Both the position numbers and the translations under genes were made by a program. A stretch of DNA of 64,000 nt from Neocallimastix lanati (nom. inval.). Lineage: Eukaryota > Neocallimastigomycota > Neocallimastigomycetes > Neocallimastigales > Neocallimastigaceae. The stretch is from contig JACVTC010000007.1 in assembly GCA_016946835.1 (NCBI GenBank), forward strand, positions 1,605,001 through 1,669,000, written 5' to 3'. The notes beneath the pieces are model-generated. The model was not told the DNA's origin, ran no database searches, and saw nothing but the letters and a program-made list of their open reading frames with translations. Below are positions 22,440-35,300 of this stretch, piece after piece. The first letter of the stretch is position 1. The number at the start of each line of letters is the position of its first letter.

Positions 22440-23360
22440 TATTATTTATTATTTATTATTTATTATTTATTATTTATTATTTATTATTTATTATTTATTA
22501 TTTATTATTTATTATTATTTATTATTTATTATTTATTATTTATTATTTATTATTTATTATTTATTATTTATTATTTATTATTTATTATTTATTATTTATT
22601 ATTTATTATTTATTATTTATTATTTATTATTTATTATTTATTATTTATTATTTATTATTTATTATTTATTATTTATTATACTTATTTGCTATTTATTATT
22701 TATTATACTTATTATTTGCTATTTATTATTTATTATACTTATTATTTATTATTTATTATTTATTATACTTATTATTTGCTATTTATTATTGATTATTGAT
22801 TATTGATTGTTGATTATTGATTATTGATTATTGATTGTTGATTATTGATTTTTTATTATTTATTTATTATTTATAATAGATAATAGATGTTCTATAGTTT
22901 TATTATTTTATGTATTTTTATATATTAATATTGATGATTGTTTTTTTTTTATTTTATATTTTTTATATTTTATTTTTTACTATTTATTATTTATTATTTA
23001 TTATTTATAGATATTTATAATTTTATTATTTTATATATTTTATATATTTTTAATATTGATGATTATGTATTTTTTATTTATTATTTATTATTCTATTATT
23101 TGTTGATTATGTATTATTTATTTATTATTTATTATTCTATTATTTGTTGATTATGTATTATTTATTTATTATTTATTACTCTATTATTTATTTATTATGT
23201 ATTATTTATTATTTATTATGTATTATTTATTATTTATTATATTAATTATTTATTGATTATTGATTATTGATTATTGATTATTGATTTTTGATTATGTATT
23301 ATTTATTATTATTATTTCGTATTTATTATTTATTATTTATTATTTATAGATGTTTTATAG
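21371..23360. repeat. ~2-kb TTTATTA satellite with higher-order structure
   Basis: Almost uninterrupted head-to-tail TTTATTA heptamers, broken at intervals by an ATTATTTTTTTT spacer and by a TTTATAACTTATTTTATTTTTTATTT spacer, which themselves recur (about 21409, 21480, 21890, 22050). From 22795 it turns into (TTGATTA)n variants and then dispersed shorter arrays up to 23360. The long ORFs on the plus strand (YYLLFII repeats) are translations of the repeat, not genes. Confidence 0.92.
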
Positions 23361-24536
23361 TTTTATTATTTTATATAAATATTTTTAATATTGATTTTTT
23401 TTTTTTTTTTTTAGTTTTTTTTTTATATAATTTTTCTTTATCAAGTACAAAATGAAAATCACTTTATATGTTGCATAATATATAAAAATTAAATAAATTT
23501 TTAATTATTATATGTATTATATTATACTATTCTATATATTATAATAAATATTCAACATTATTTAAAAGTATATATACCATTAATTCAATCCTCCCTATTT
23601 TTTATTAAAAAAAATTAAGGATATTTAATAACTACAATCATTTCTATTCAATTAAATTATAATATAAAAAAAAAAAATCTAGACTGATAAACTTTTTTAT
23701 AATATAAATTATAATTTTCTTTTTATTTATATATTTCATTTATATTCTATTTTTTCTATTATATAATGAATTAAATTTTATTTTTCAAATAGTATTAGCT
23801 ACATTGTTACATATTATTATTTGTGATTTTAAATATTAATTAATAATTAACTCTAAGTATTAATAAATTTGTCGTTACATAATTTTTTATTTTCTGTTAC
23901 AAAATTATTTTTATCAATTTTTTGTATATTTTTTTTTATATTTTTATTTAAATAATAAAATATAAAATACTTTTTTTATTAATAAAAATAAATGTAACTT
24001 TAATAATAACAATAAATTGTATTTATTAAACTTTATTAATAATAGTAAAAATTGTAATTGTAATAATATTAAAATTTTAAAATTTATTTTTATATTTATT
24101 TAATTTCTTTGTTTAATTCACCAATTCCATGTTTTTTAATAGGCAAATAAATAATAATGATTAAACAATTATTAATTTTAAGATTAATAATAATTTATTT
24201 TGTTTAAATATATTATTTTATTTCCAAATTTATTATTATTTATTTATTTCATGCATTTAAAAATATTATATAATCATTTAATCATTTGGTTAAATAATTT
24301 AATAGATAATGTTTACTAAAAACAAAATTATATAAAATATATAAAATATCAATAATAGATAGGAAATAAATTAACCATAAAGATAAATATTTAATAATGA
24401 AACAGTTTAAATAGAATCAAAATCATAAAATTTTTCTTCTTATTAGAATTTTTTAAAAAGAAAAAAGTACATAAATTTATTTCTATTCTAATAATTTATA
24501 ACAATAACTGATTACTCTTTATGAACCAATTTTTAT
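23361..24536. other. AT-rich spacer
   Basis: No reading frame, RNA gene or repeat family recognised; A/T homopolymers only. Confidence 0.65.
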
Positions 24537-24960
24537 TTTTTTTTTTTTTTTAGATAAAGATTAACTCTTTAATCAAGACTAGTATGAATCATATTCCCTA
24601 TAAACCGCTTTATACAACGGGCTTCTTTTCAGTGATCTTTTGAACTATCATTGAGGAAGAAACAAATCTTACAGATCAAGTGCTCTCTACACTAGCAATT
24701 ATATAGTCAAACAACAGAGATACTTACTATAGCTATTTATTTTTTTTAAAAAAAAAAATAATAAATTCTTTTTTATTAAAAATTTAAATTTTTAATAAAA
24801 AAGAAAAGCGAACACCAACTTTATTTATATGGAAAAATACACCAAAAGGATGAAAATCGCCCCATATAAATTCAGGAGGTAGTCAAAGGTCGAGAAACCT
24901 TCTACGTGTTAGGCCCAAGTACTAACCACCAAGATAAAAACTGTAAAGACAACAAATGTT
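24537..24960 (-). mobile_element. SINE-like non-coding retroelement, copy 1
   Basis: Read on the minus strand, this segment matches 29786-30194 over most of its length. Shared blocks are CAGTTTTTA..CTTGGTGGT, GAAGGTTTCTC, CTGAATTTATATGGG, TATAAATAAAGTTGGT, GTAAGTAT, TATATAATTGCTAGTG, AAAAGATCACTGAAAAG and CCCGTTGTATAAAG. It ends in TTTATCT followed by A(n) (poly(T) at 24537-24553 on the plus strand). It has no reading frame. The poly(A) end and dispersed copies fit a SINE or a processed non-coding RNA copy. A perfect 36-bp palindrome and surrounding A/T runs interrupt this copy. No convincing Pol III A and B boxes were found. Confidence 0.72.
24768..24803. repeat. Perfect 36-bp palindrome within SINE-like copy 1
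   Basis: The sequence reads the same on both strands (starting CTTTTTTATTAAAAA and ending in its complement). It lies in a block of about 60 bp that copy 2 lacks, so it is either an insertion or an expansion specific to copy 1. Confidence 0.85.
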
Positions 24961-25178
24961 AATATTTCTTAACAATTTTATTGTATAAAATAGTAATTAA
25001 TAGCTAGATATTAATCATTCGTCTAAAATAATTTAAAAAAGAAAAGATCATTTTATTTCTATAAAAATTAATATTCCTATTAATTGATATAGAACAAGAT
25101 TATAATAATTGATATTAAGTTGATTGAAGCTGTATGACTTATATATAATTATTTCTTAATAAAAATATAATAATAATT

Positions 25179-25224
25179 TTAAAGCTATTTCTTAATTCTA
25201 TTAAGAATTAAGAAATAGCTTTAA
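25179..25224. repeat. Perfect inverted repeat, 21-bp arms, 4-nt loop
   Basis: Left arm 25179-25199, loop ATTA 25200-25203, right arm 25204-25224, no mismatch. The arms begin TTAAAGCTATTTC. In RNA this would form a stable 21-bp hairpin; in DNA it could extrude as a cruciform. It is not next to any gene, and a terminator role is unlikely in a eukaryote. Confidence 0.9.
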
Positions 25225-26165
25225 TAATGGCTGAATGGATTAGAACAATAAAACTTATAATTATATATATAAAATATATATATATTATAACTTGATAAAA
25301 CTATAATAATTGCTTATTTCAATTAAGAAGATTTAGGTCGGTTAACTTGAACTTGTACAAAAAAAATGCATATATATACCTTTTAACAATAACTATTATT
25401 ATATATGTTAGCTTATAGTTCAGTAGATTAAAATTTCATTGTTTACAATTATACATGAAAGAAAGTATAAAATATTGCTCTAATTAAGTAACAATATATT
25501 ATATATTATAATACATTTTGTACTGTGAAACGTACATTATATTCTGAATATTAATTTTATTTCTATAATTAAATAAATAATTAAATAACTATTTATTTAC
25601 ATTTTAATTCTTCAATTGTATTTTATTGGTATGACAATTTAATTAAAGCTTTATAAATAAATAAGAAAATTTAGGAGAATTTTAATTATTATATTAAATT
25701 AATATTATATAATAATTAATATTATATAATAATAAATTTTAATAAAATTTAATTAATAATAATATAAAATAAATAAATAATATATTATAATATATTTTAA
25801 ATAATATAAAATAATAAATTAATAATAAATAATAATAAACTTTAATTATTACAATAAAATATAATAAATTTTAAATAATATAAAATAATTAATAATAAAT
25901 AATAAATAATAATAAACTTTAATTATTATAATAATATTAAAAAAATAAAATATATGATAACAATAATTAAAAAAATAAAAAATTCAAATAATTAGAAATC
26001 AATTATGTATAAATAACTAAATATAATATAAATCATAAATAAAATATAGAATAATTAGTAATAATAAAACCCTATTTAAACTTTTATTTTATAAATACTT
26101 TATCAAAAAAAAAAAAAAATACTATTCCTTCATAAATTTTATTTCCAAATTATTATATAAAATAA

Positions 26166-26185
26166 TATTCTCTTCCCTGTCTAAA
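26166..26185 (+). mobile_element. Solo LINE-B-type 3' end
   Basis: TATTCTCTTCCCTGTCTAAA is identical to the last bases of LINE-B plus the start of the tail, here on the plus strand and followed by CAAAAAATATATA. No LINE coding sequence precedes it, so it is a very short, strongly 5'-truncated insertion or the relic of one. Confidence 0.55.
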
Positions 26186-27372
26186 CAAAAAATATATATA
26201 TATATAAAATAATAATATATATTTAACCATTAGATTTTATATAAAATAATTTTATATTCATCATTTTCGTTTTTTCTTAAATTAGTAATATTTTTTATTT
26301 ATGCAAAATATTTTCTTAATAATAATATTGTTATTTCCATCTCCTCATAATTAATGCATAATAATATATTTATTGTTATTAAAATTAATACATAATAGAT
26401 TTTTCTTTAATAATTTTTATTATTAAAATTAATACATAATAGATTTTTCTTAAATATTATTATTGATATTAAAATTAATAACAGATTTTTTTAAATAATA
26501 ATATTGTTATTAAAATTAATAATAGATTTTTTAATTAATAATATTATTATTACAAATAATAAATAGTTTTCTAAAAAAATATGATGTTATTAACATTTTA
26601 TAATTAATAAATAATAAATTTTCTTTAACAGTAATAATGTGATTATTATTATTATTTAAGAATTATACATTATAATAAATGTTCTATAATATTAATATTA
26701 TTAATTTATTAATTTTAACTAATATTTAATATCTTTTTTTTTTACATAATAATATTTTTATAATAATTAATAAATAATAACTTTTCTTAAATAATAATAT
26801 TATTACTATTATTTTATAATTTTTACATAATAATGAGTTGTTTTTTCTTTTTTAGTAATAATATAGTTTTACCATTTTATAAATAATACAATGCATATTA
26901 ATAAAGTTAAAAAATACTATTTCGATAATAATAATTGATTTATTTTCTATTTAAGACAAACTTTCAATGATTTTAATATTTAGTAATATCATAATATTTA
27001 ATTAACATATATGACCTTGAAGATTATAAACTTTGTTATTAAATACTATGAGGAAAGTAGTTCAATTCAAAGAGATCAAAGAGATAATAGAACGTAACCA
27101 GCTTTAAAAAAGAGTATTTTTTAAAAATAAAAATAAATCAGATTTGAAAAGTACAGTTGTTAGTAATGGAAATCAATATGAATTTACATTGATACGAAAT
27201 GATTAAGCTAATCAACTCAATAAAACATTTCGAAATGAGTTAAAGGGAAGAGTTCAAAAAATGAGCAGGTCTCTCTTTTCATTGTTTCCCAATTTTAAAA
27301 AAAAAAAATTATATATATATATATATACATAATATAGTTTAATAAAATTTATTAATTAATTATATATTAATT

Positions 27373-27403
<31 letters not shown>

Positions 27404-27658
27404 GCCGTTATTTTTTCCTAATAAAAGAATATTTAAACTTTCAGATTTTCAATTAATAAATTTTAAATTCTTCTATAAATCATAAAAAAAATTTTATTTA
27501 AATATTTTCTGTATTAATATTATTATATTAATATTGATATATTTATATAAATACAAATAATTAATTGTTTGTATATTTTTACTATATTACTACATTGTAT
27601 AATTTATTTAATATATTATAAATATATATTGAAACCTATGAAATATTATTATAAACTA

Positions 27659-27690
<32 letters not shown>

Positions 27691-29785
27691 TATTATTATT
27701 ATTATTATTATTATAAATACATTCATTTTGATTATAATAGTCAAATTCTATTACTATTATTATTATTATTATTATTATTATTAGAGTCTTTTTCTTTTTC
27801 TTATTATTATAGTTATAATGAATTCTATTTCATTATAATAAACATATAATAATTTATTCTTTTTCTTATTGTTATATCTTCATATTATCATAATATATTA
27901 TTTAATTATTTATTATATTAAATATTTTACTTATTAGTTATTAATATAAAATTATTCGATTGAGGTAAAAGCCACCTTACAATTTTTTTATTATTTAAAT
28001 ATAAATAAAATAAAAAAATAATTAAATAATATAAAATATTAATCTTTAATAATATATTATAATTAATAAATAATATATTTATTAATTAATTATATTAACT
28101 ATAAATAAATTTATGTTTTTTTATAAAATAATAAAAAAATAAAAATAAAAATATTAAATATTAAATATTATTAAATATTATTTATTTATTACTTATTTTA
28201 TAATAAATAATTAATAATTAATAATATTAATTAATAATTAATAATATTAATTAATAATTAAAATAATAAATAAATAATTGAATAATAAATAAATAATAAA
28301 AATAAATAATAAATAAATAATAAATAAATAAATAAATAAATTTTCAATATTATTATATTATGGAGTTATATTATGGAACATTAAAAAAAATTTTAATCAA
28401 GTAAAGAATATTAATATGTTATAAAATGTGTAAAATAATGATTTAAAAATAAAAAAATACATTTATTTATTCTTTTTCTTCTTTAGTATTTTCTATTATT
28501 TTCTCTTTTATTATTATTATTTTTTTTTTTTGATTGTGTATAAAACGTGTTTTTAGCATTTCTTTTTGTATTTTGTTTATTTTATTCTATATATATAAAT
28601 ATCAATATATTAATATAAATAATAATAACATACATGAATTAAAATTTTATCATGATTTTGTGTTTGAATAAATATAACTAAAAAAAAATTTCATAACAAA
28701 AAATATTATAAGTTTTTTTTTAATTTTTTTAAAAAAAAATTATTTATTTTATTTATTCATTTATTTTAACATCATAATTTATTTATAAATTTACATATTT
28801 GTATGTTTATATATTATGTAAATAGAATATTTAATAATTTTCATATTACAATTTTTGAAGTTTTTTAATTTATATTTTGTTTTTTGTAATTATTTGTGTT
28901 AATTTAAAAAATTAATACATACATTAATTAATAAATCATAATAATTTATACAATTTGTTAAGATTCTAATTAGGCGAAATAAAATTAATATATTTTATTA
29001 ATATATAATTACTTTGTTATATTTATATAGTAATATGCTATATAGATATATAAATGATAGAATTAATATATTTAAATAATTTAATCTACTGAACTATAAT
29101 AATTAATTAAATTTATTCATTTGGTTTGATTTAAAATTTTTCTTTTATTTAATAATAAAAATATCTATAAAATATGACTATTAAGGTAATTTTAAAATGA
29201 CTTTTCAAAGAACATAAAAGATAGATTTTTATATCTTTCTTTTATACTTTGTTAAGTTTTTTTTTAACAATATCATTTAATTTTTTCAAAGGCATTAATA
29301 ATATAAATATTAATTAAATATTAAAATAATAATATCAATATGTTTATAAAAGTAAATATAACTGAATAAATTTAATTTTATAATCATATAAATAATTGTT
29401 TTATTGAATAATAGTAAATTAATATATATGTTATTGTAAACATATATTTAAGTATACTATGAATAAATTCCCGTGATGTCATTTATAAATAATTTGAAAT
29501 TAATTCTATAAATCTTATTTATCATTATTCTTAATATTATTGGGGCGTAGTGGAGGTCAAAAAAGGGGTCTTCAAGACCTTCGGTAGGCTCTCCTAAGAT
29601 AATTCTTAAATATTAATTATGAGTTTATATTAATTATTAATTATTTAAGTATATATTATTTATTATCAAATAAATAATAATAATAAATGAAATGTAAATA
29701 ACTAAAATTGAGTTTTCAATTAAGTTATAATTTCAATACAATTTAGAAGACATTTTAAACATTTTATTTTTGTTTTTAATTCCTT

Positions 29786-30147
29786 TTTTATAAATATCGT
29801 CATTCCAGTTTTTAACCTGGTGGTAAGGACTCTAGACAAAACACAATACATAAGGTTTCTCAACAGACCAGGGAGTACTTTCTGAATTTATATGGGCCTT
29901 CCTTGGTGTTTTTCCCTATAAATAAAGTTGGTTTTGTTCGCTTTGGTAAGTATTCCTGTTTTGCTCGATTATATAATTGCTAGTGCAGAGATATGTGAAA
30001 GGGGATTAGTTTAGTTGTCCCTCCCTCGATGAATGTTCAAGAGATCACTGAAAAGATGCCCGTTGTATAAAGTGGAATGTTTTTCATATTAGCCTTGTTT
30101 AGTGAGAGTCTGGAGGCTTTATAGTCTTTCTTTCTCATTAATCCCAG

Positions 30148-30194
<47 letters not shown>
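29786..30194 (+). mobile_element. SINE-like non-coding retroelement, copy 2
   Basis: Starts near CATTCCAGTTTTTAACCTGG and ends CCCAGTCT followed by a 44-nt poly(A) (30151-30194). It matches copy 1 in inverted orientation (see 24537-24960). It is distinctly less AT-rich than its surroundings and has no long ORF. The terminus AGTCT-A(n) equals that of LINE-D and LINE-E and resembles LINE-B (TGTCT-A(n)), which suggests mobilisation by those LINEs. The internal GGTAAGTATT is a good 5' splice-site sequence, possibly a trace of the parent transcript. Confidence 0.72.
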
Positions 30195-30196
<2 letters not shown>

Positions 30197-30645
30197 AAAA
30201 AAGGAAAAAGAAAAAATATATATATACATATATTTTTATTTTAATTTTTTTATTTTCATTTTTTTTATTTTTATTTTTACTTTTTTATTTTAATTTTTTT
30301 TATTTTATTTTTATTTTTATTTTTATTTTATTTTTTTTTGAAATTTAATAAATATAATTTATAATTTAATTAATAGAACCTTTTTGTTATATTAAATTAT
30401 TAGTTGGTATATGGTATATATATATTATATATTTTAATATTTTTAATATATAATATATTTATTTAAACAAAAAAAAAAATAATAATAATAAACAAAAATT
30501 ATTAATTATATAAAAAAAAGTAATAATAAAATAAAAAAAAATTAAATAAGGTCAATTATATTTTACATAGTATATAAATAAAATAAAAAAAAATACTATA
30601 ATCATATTAAATAATGAAATCCTATAATATTCTATATTAAAGGAG

Positions 30646-30679
<34 letters not shown>

Positions 30680-30871
30680 ATTTATTAATAATAAATAATT
30701 AAAAAAAAAAAAAAGAATCTCATGAAGATAGTATTACAATTGAATATTCTATTAAATAAAAGAAAAATAATTTTTCAAATAAATATAATATTAAAAAAAA
30801 AATAAAAAAAAAAAAAATAGGTATCTATATATATATATAAATTAATGAATATATTTTTAAGTTGGTTTGGT
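30195..30871. other. AT-rich spacer with homopolymers
   Basis: A/T-only sequence, including a poly(A) of about 28 nt near 30651. It holds the 3' flank of the giant gene on the minus strand. No gene seen. Confidence 0.7.
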
Positions 30872-32230
30872 TTAATTAGCATCCCTATTTTTAAAGTAAA
30901 GAACCTAATTAAAATATTAAAGAATAAATAATATAATTTTGATTAATAATATTATTAATATTTGTATAAGATAAAAATTGATACTAAAAATTTAAAATAG
31001 ATATTTTAATTCATATATACAATAATATTATATGATATTTAAATACATACCTCTTGTGACTTGCTTAAACGATTTAATTCTTTAAGTTTCTTCATCATTT
31101 CATGTAAAATTTCTTTCATTTGTGCATTATATTTGTACATATCACGTTCACATTGAATCATACCATTTTCATCTATAAATTCATATTCATTAATATCTCT
31201 ATGTTCTCTCCCTTCTGCCCTAGCAATTAAATTTTCTTCAATAAAGGCCTCTCTTCTCTCAATCTTTTGATATTCTTTAATTTTTTTCATTCTTTCTTCC
31301 AATTCCATACAATAATTATTATAATATTCCGTTTGTTGCTTATATTGTTCCTTATATCTCATGTATTCTTCCTGTTGTTCCTTAGAATAACCATTGTAAT
31401 TATTGAGGAATGTTTCTTCATATCCCTTCATATGTTTCATGTATTCATCATATTGCTTTTGATAATTTTTTATCTGATTATATTGTTCCATTATATTATT
31501 GTAGCATTCTTTACGTTTCTCAATATTTTCATAACGAACTTTCAGCCGTTCCTTTATTAATGAAGTATTACTACAGAAAGCTCCAGGATTCATTGTGACC
31601 ATTTGATTTAATCTATTCTTTGAATCACAATTACTATTAGGTATATTTGTTGAACTTTGAGGTCGTTCATATTTAAACATACCATCATCCGATTTTACTT
31701 CATAAAATATACTATTTTGAGATGTATTGGTTGATTTCACTTCAAATTTTTTTTTTTTTTAATTTTTTTAAATAATTATTAAATATTTATATATATTTAT
31801 GAAAATAATAATATTTATATATACACGCATATCACAATATATATTATAAAATTAAAAAATATTATTAAAAATAAAATAAAAATAAATTAAATTTCACTAA
31901 ATATAATTTAATATATATATATATATATGTATTAATAATTACCCATTTTATTAACAAGAGGATTTGATATTCTAACTTTATATTGATTATAAGATTCTAA
32001 CTTAAGATGATTACGTTTCATGAATTCTTCATTTTTTGCTTTTGCAATTTCTCTTACAGATAAGACACTTTGTCTTTCAATTGATGCATCTTCATTTTCA
32101 TCAACTTGATTTATTTTAGAATCACTTTTTACATGACCGCCAATATTATTATTATTATCATTATTATTACTATTATTATTATCAGTAGTAGTAGTAATAG
32201 TAATGATAATATTATTACTATTATTACTAC

Positions 32231-32307
<77 letters not shown>

Positions 32308-35300
32308 GTATTAGTATTAGTATTAGTATTAGTATTAGTATTAGTATTAGTATTAGTATTAGTATCCGTATTAGTATTATTTTCATTGTTGTCTTTTCTT
32401 TTATCGTTATTTTCTATATTATTCACCTCATCATCAGTAATAGCATCATAAAATGATAAATTTGATTCATATAATGATGATGAATCATATGAAATTTCAT
32501 CATTCAATTTTATCTTTAACTTTTCTTGTTCTTGTTTTCTCTTTAACTCTTCCTCTTGTTGTTTTTTCTTTAGTTCCTCTTCCTGTTGTTTCTTTTTTAA
32601 TTCTTCTTTTTCTTTTTTCTTCCTTAACTCTTCTTCTTCTTGTTTCTTTTTTAATTCTTCTTCTTCTTGTTTCTTTTTTAATTCTTCTTCTTCTTGTTTC
32701 TTTTTTAACTCTTCTTCTTCTTGTTTTTTCTTTAATTCTTCTTCTTCTTGTTTCTTTTTTAACTCTTCTTCTTCTTGTTTTTTCTTTAATTCTTCTTCTT
32801 CTTGTTTCTTTTTTAATTCCTCTTCTTCTTGTTTCTTTTTTAACTCTTCTTCTTCTTGTTTCTTCTTTAACTCTTCTTCTTCTTGTTTCTTTTTTAACTC
32901 TTCTTCTTCTTGTTTCTTCTTTAACTCTTCTTCTTCTTGTTTCTTTTTTAATTTTTCTTCTTCTTGTTTCTTCTTTAACTCTTCTTCTTGTTGTTTCTTC
33001 TTTAATTCCTCTTCTTGTTGTTTCTTTTTTAATTCTTCATCTTCAAGTTGTTTCTTATTTATTTCATCTTTTTTCTCTGAATTACTATTAACAGCATTTT
33101 TCTTTGATTTTTTATCTTCCTTTTCTTTCTCTTTCTTTTCCTTTTGTTCTTGTTTCCTTTGTGCTTTTTCAAGTTTTTCTCTTTCTTTCTTTTCTCTCTT
33201 CTCTTTTTCTTTTAATTCTTTAGGGGTTAAGACCTTATCATTCTCATCAATGTCAGGTAATTCACTTCGAATAGATTCACGATCACTTCGATCTTCCCTA
33301 TCGGCCTCAGAATTACTTCGGTGTCTAAACATTAAGCTAATACTACTAGTTCTTCTTTTGTGCGATTTCTTTTCTTTTTCCTTTTCTTTTCCTTTTTCAT
33401 TATCATTATCATTTTCTACTCCTGTTTCTTTTTTATTTTCTTTCTCGTTTTGTTCTTTTTCAAGATTTACTTTTTCATTGGGCTCTATAGGAGTTATGGC
33501 CTTTCCATTCTCATCTATATTAGGTAATTCATTTCGAAGATCCTCAAGATCATTTCTATCTTCTCTATCTACTCCAGAACTACTCCGATGTCTAAACATG
33601 AAGCTAAAGCTACTAGTTCTTCTTTTGAACGGTTTCTTTTCATTATCTTCTTTCTTTTTTTGTTCTTTTTCAAGTTTTTCTCTTTCCTTTCTCTCTTTAT
33701 CTTCTTTTTTCTTTTGTTCTTTCTCAAGTTTTTCTCTCTCTTTTCTCTCTTTTTCTTCTTTTTTCTTTTGTTCTTTCTCAAGTTTTTCTCTTTCTTTTCT
33801 CTCTTTATCTTCTTTTTTCTTTTGCTCTTTTCCTAGTTTTTCTCTTTTCTCCTTTCCCTTTTCTTCTCTTTCAAGTTTTTCTTTCTCAAGTCTTTCTCTT
33901 TCCTTCTGTTCCTTTTCTTCTTTCTCCTTTTCTTCTTTCTCCTTTTGCTCTTTTTCAAGTTTTTCTTTCTCAAGTCTTTCTCTTTCTTTCCTTTCCTTTT
34001 CTTCTTTTTCCTTTTCAAATCTTTCTCTTTCCTCCTTTTCTTTTTCTTCTTTCTCCTTTTGTTCTTTTTCAAGCTTTTCTTTCTCAAGTCTTTCCCTTTC
34101 CTCCTTTTCTTTTTCTTCTCTCTCCTTTTGCTCTTTTTCAAGCCTTTCTTTTTCAATTCTTTCTTTTTCCTCCTTTTCTTTTTCTTCTTTCTCCTTTCGC
34201 TCTTTTTCAAGCCTTTCTCTCTCAAGTCTTTCCTTTTCTTCTTTCTCTTTCTGTTCCTTTTCAAGTCTTTCTCTTTCCTCCTTTTCTTTTTCTTCTTTCT
34301 CCTTTCGCTCTTTTTCAACCCTTTCTCTCTCAAGTCTTTCCTTTTCTTCTTTTTCTTTCTTCTCCTTCTCAAGTCTTTCTCTTTCCTCCTTTTCTTTTTC
34401 TTCTCTCTCCTTTTGTTCTTTTTCAAGCTTTTCTTTCTCAAGTCTTTCTCTTTCTTCCTTTTCTTTTTCTTCTCTTTCCTTTTGCTCTTTTTCAAGCTTT
34501 TCTTTCTCAAGTCTTTCTCTTTCTTCCTTTTCTTTTTCTTCTTTATCCTTTTGCTCTTTTTCAAGCCTTTCTCTCTCAAGTATTTCCTTTTCTTCTTTTT
34601 CTTTCTGTTCCTTTTCGAGTCTTTCTCTTTCTTCCTTTTCTTTTTCTTCTCTTTCCTTTTGCTCTTTTTCAAGCCTTTCTTTTTCAAGTCTTTCTTTCTC
34701 AAGTCTTTCCTTTTCTTCTTTTTCTTTTTGTTCCTTTTCAAGTCTTTCTTTTTCTTCCTTTTCTTTTTCTTCTTTCTCCTTTTTCTCTTTTTCAAGCTTT
34801 TCTTTCTCAAGTTTTTCTCTTTCTTCCTTTTCTTTTTCTTCTCTTTCCTTTTGCTCTTTTTCAACCCTTTCTCTCTCAAGTCTTTCCTTTTCTTCTTTTT
34901 CTTTCTTCTCCTTCTCAAGTCTTTCTCTTTCCTCCTTTTCTTTTTCTTCTCTCTCCTTTTGTTTTTTTTCTTTCTGTTCCTTTTCAAGTCTTTCTCTTTC
35001 CTCTTTTTCTTTTTCTTCTTTCTCCTTTTGCTCTTTTTCAACATTTTCTTTCACAAGTCTTTCTCTTTCTTCCTTTTCTTTTTCTTCTTTTTCTTTTTGC
35101 TCTTTTTCAACATTTTCTCTTTCTTCCTTCTCTTTTTCTTTTAATTCTTTAGAAGTTAAAGTTTTGTCTTCTTCATTAATATTAGGTAGCTTACTTTGAT
35201 TAGATTCAAGATTTTTTTGAGCATCTTTATTTGGTTCAGAACTGCTTCGGCGTCTAAACATAAAACTTAAACTGCTCCTTCTTTGAGATTTCTTTCCTTT

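Larger units (their letters stand above)
24961..29785. other. Gene desert between the two SINE-like copies
   Basis: No credible coding region. Contents: a perfect hairpin (25179-25224), a 19-nt sequence TATAGTTCAGTAGATTAAA at 25414-25432 whose reverse complement is at 29080-29098, a solo LINE 3' end (26166-26185), degenerate AT tandem repeats at 26340-26800, a slightly GC-richer island at 27000-27300 with no readable frame, trinucleotide TTA arrays at 27660-27785, and a GC-richer island at 29536-29596. ORFs in the TTA arrays are low-complexity shadows. Confidence 0.7.

Noticed and set aside
21437-23150. YYLLFII-type plus-strand ORFs
   Set aside because: Translation of the TTTATTA satellite; no coding signal.
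25409-25480. tRNA gene at TTATAGTTCAGTAGATTAAAAT (A-box-like)
   Set aside because: No B box or T-arm, no acceptor-stem pairing; only a weak A-box resemblance.
29541-29600. Selenocysteine or serine tRNA gene
   Set aside because: An anticodon-like stem-loop exists but no T-arm (GGTTCRA) or acceptor pairing was found, so it is kept only as a finding.
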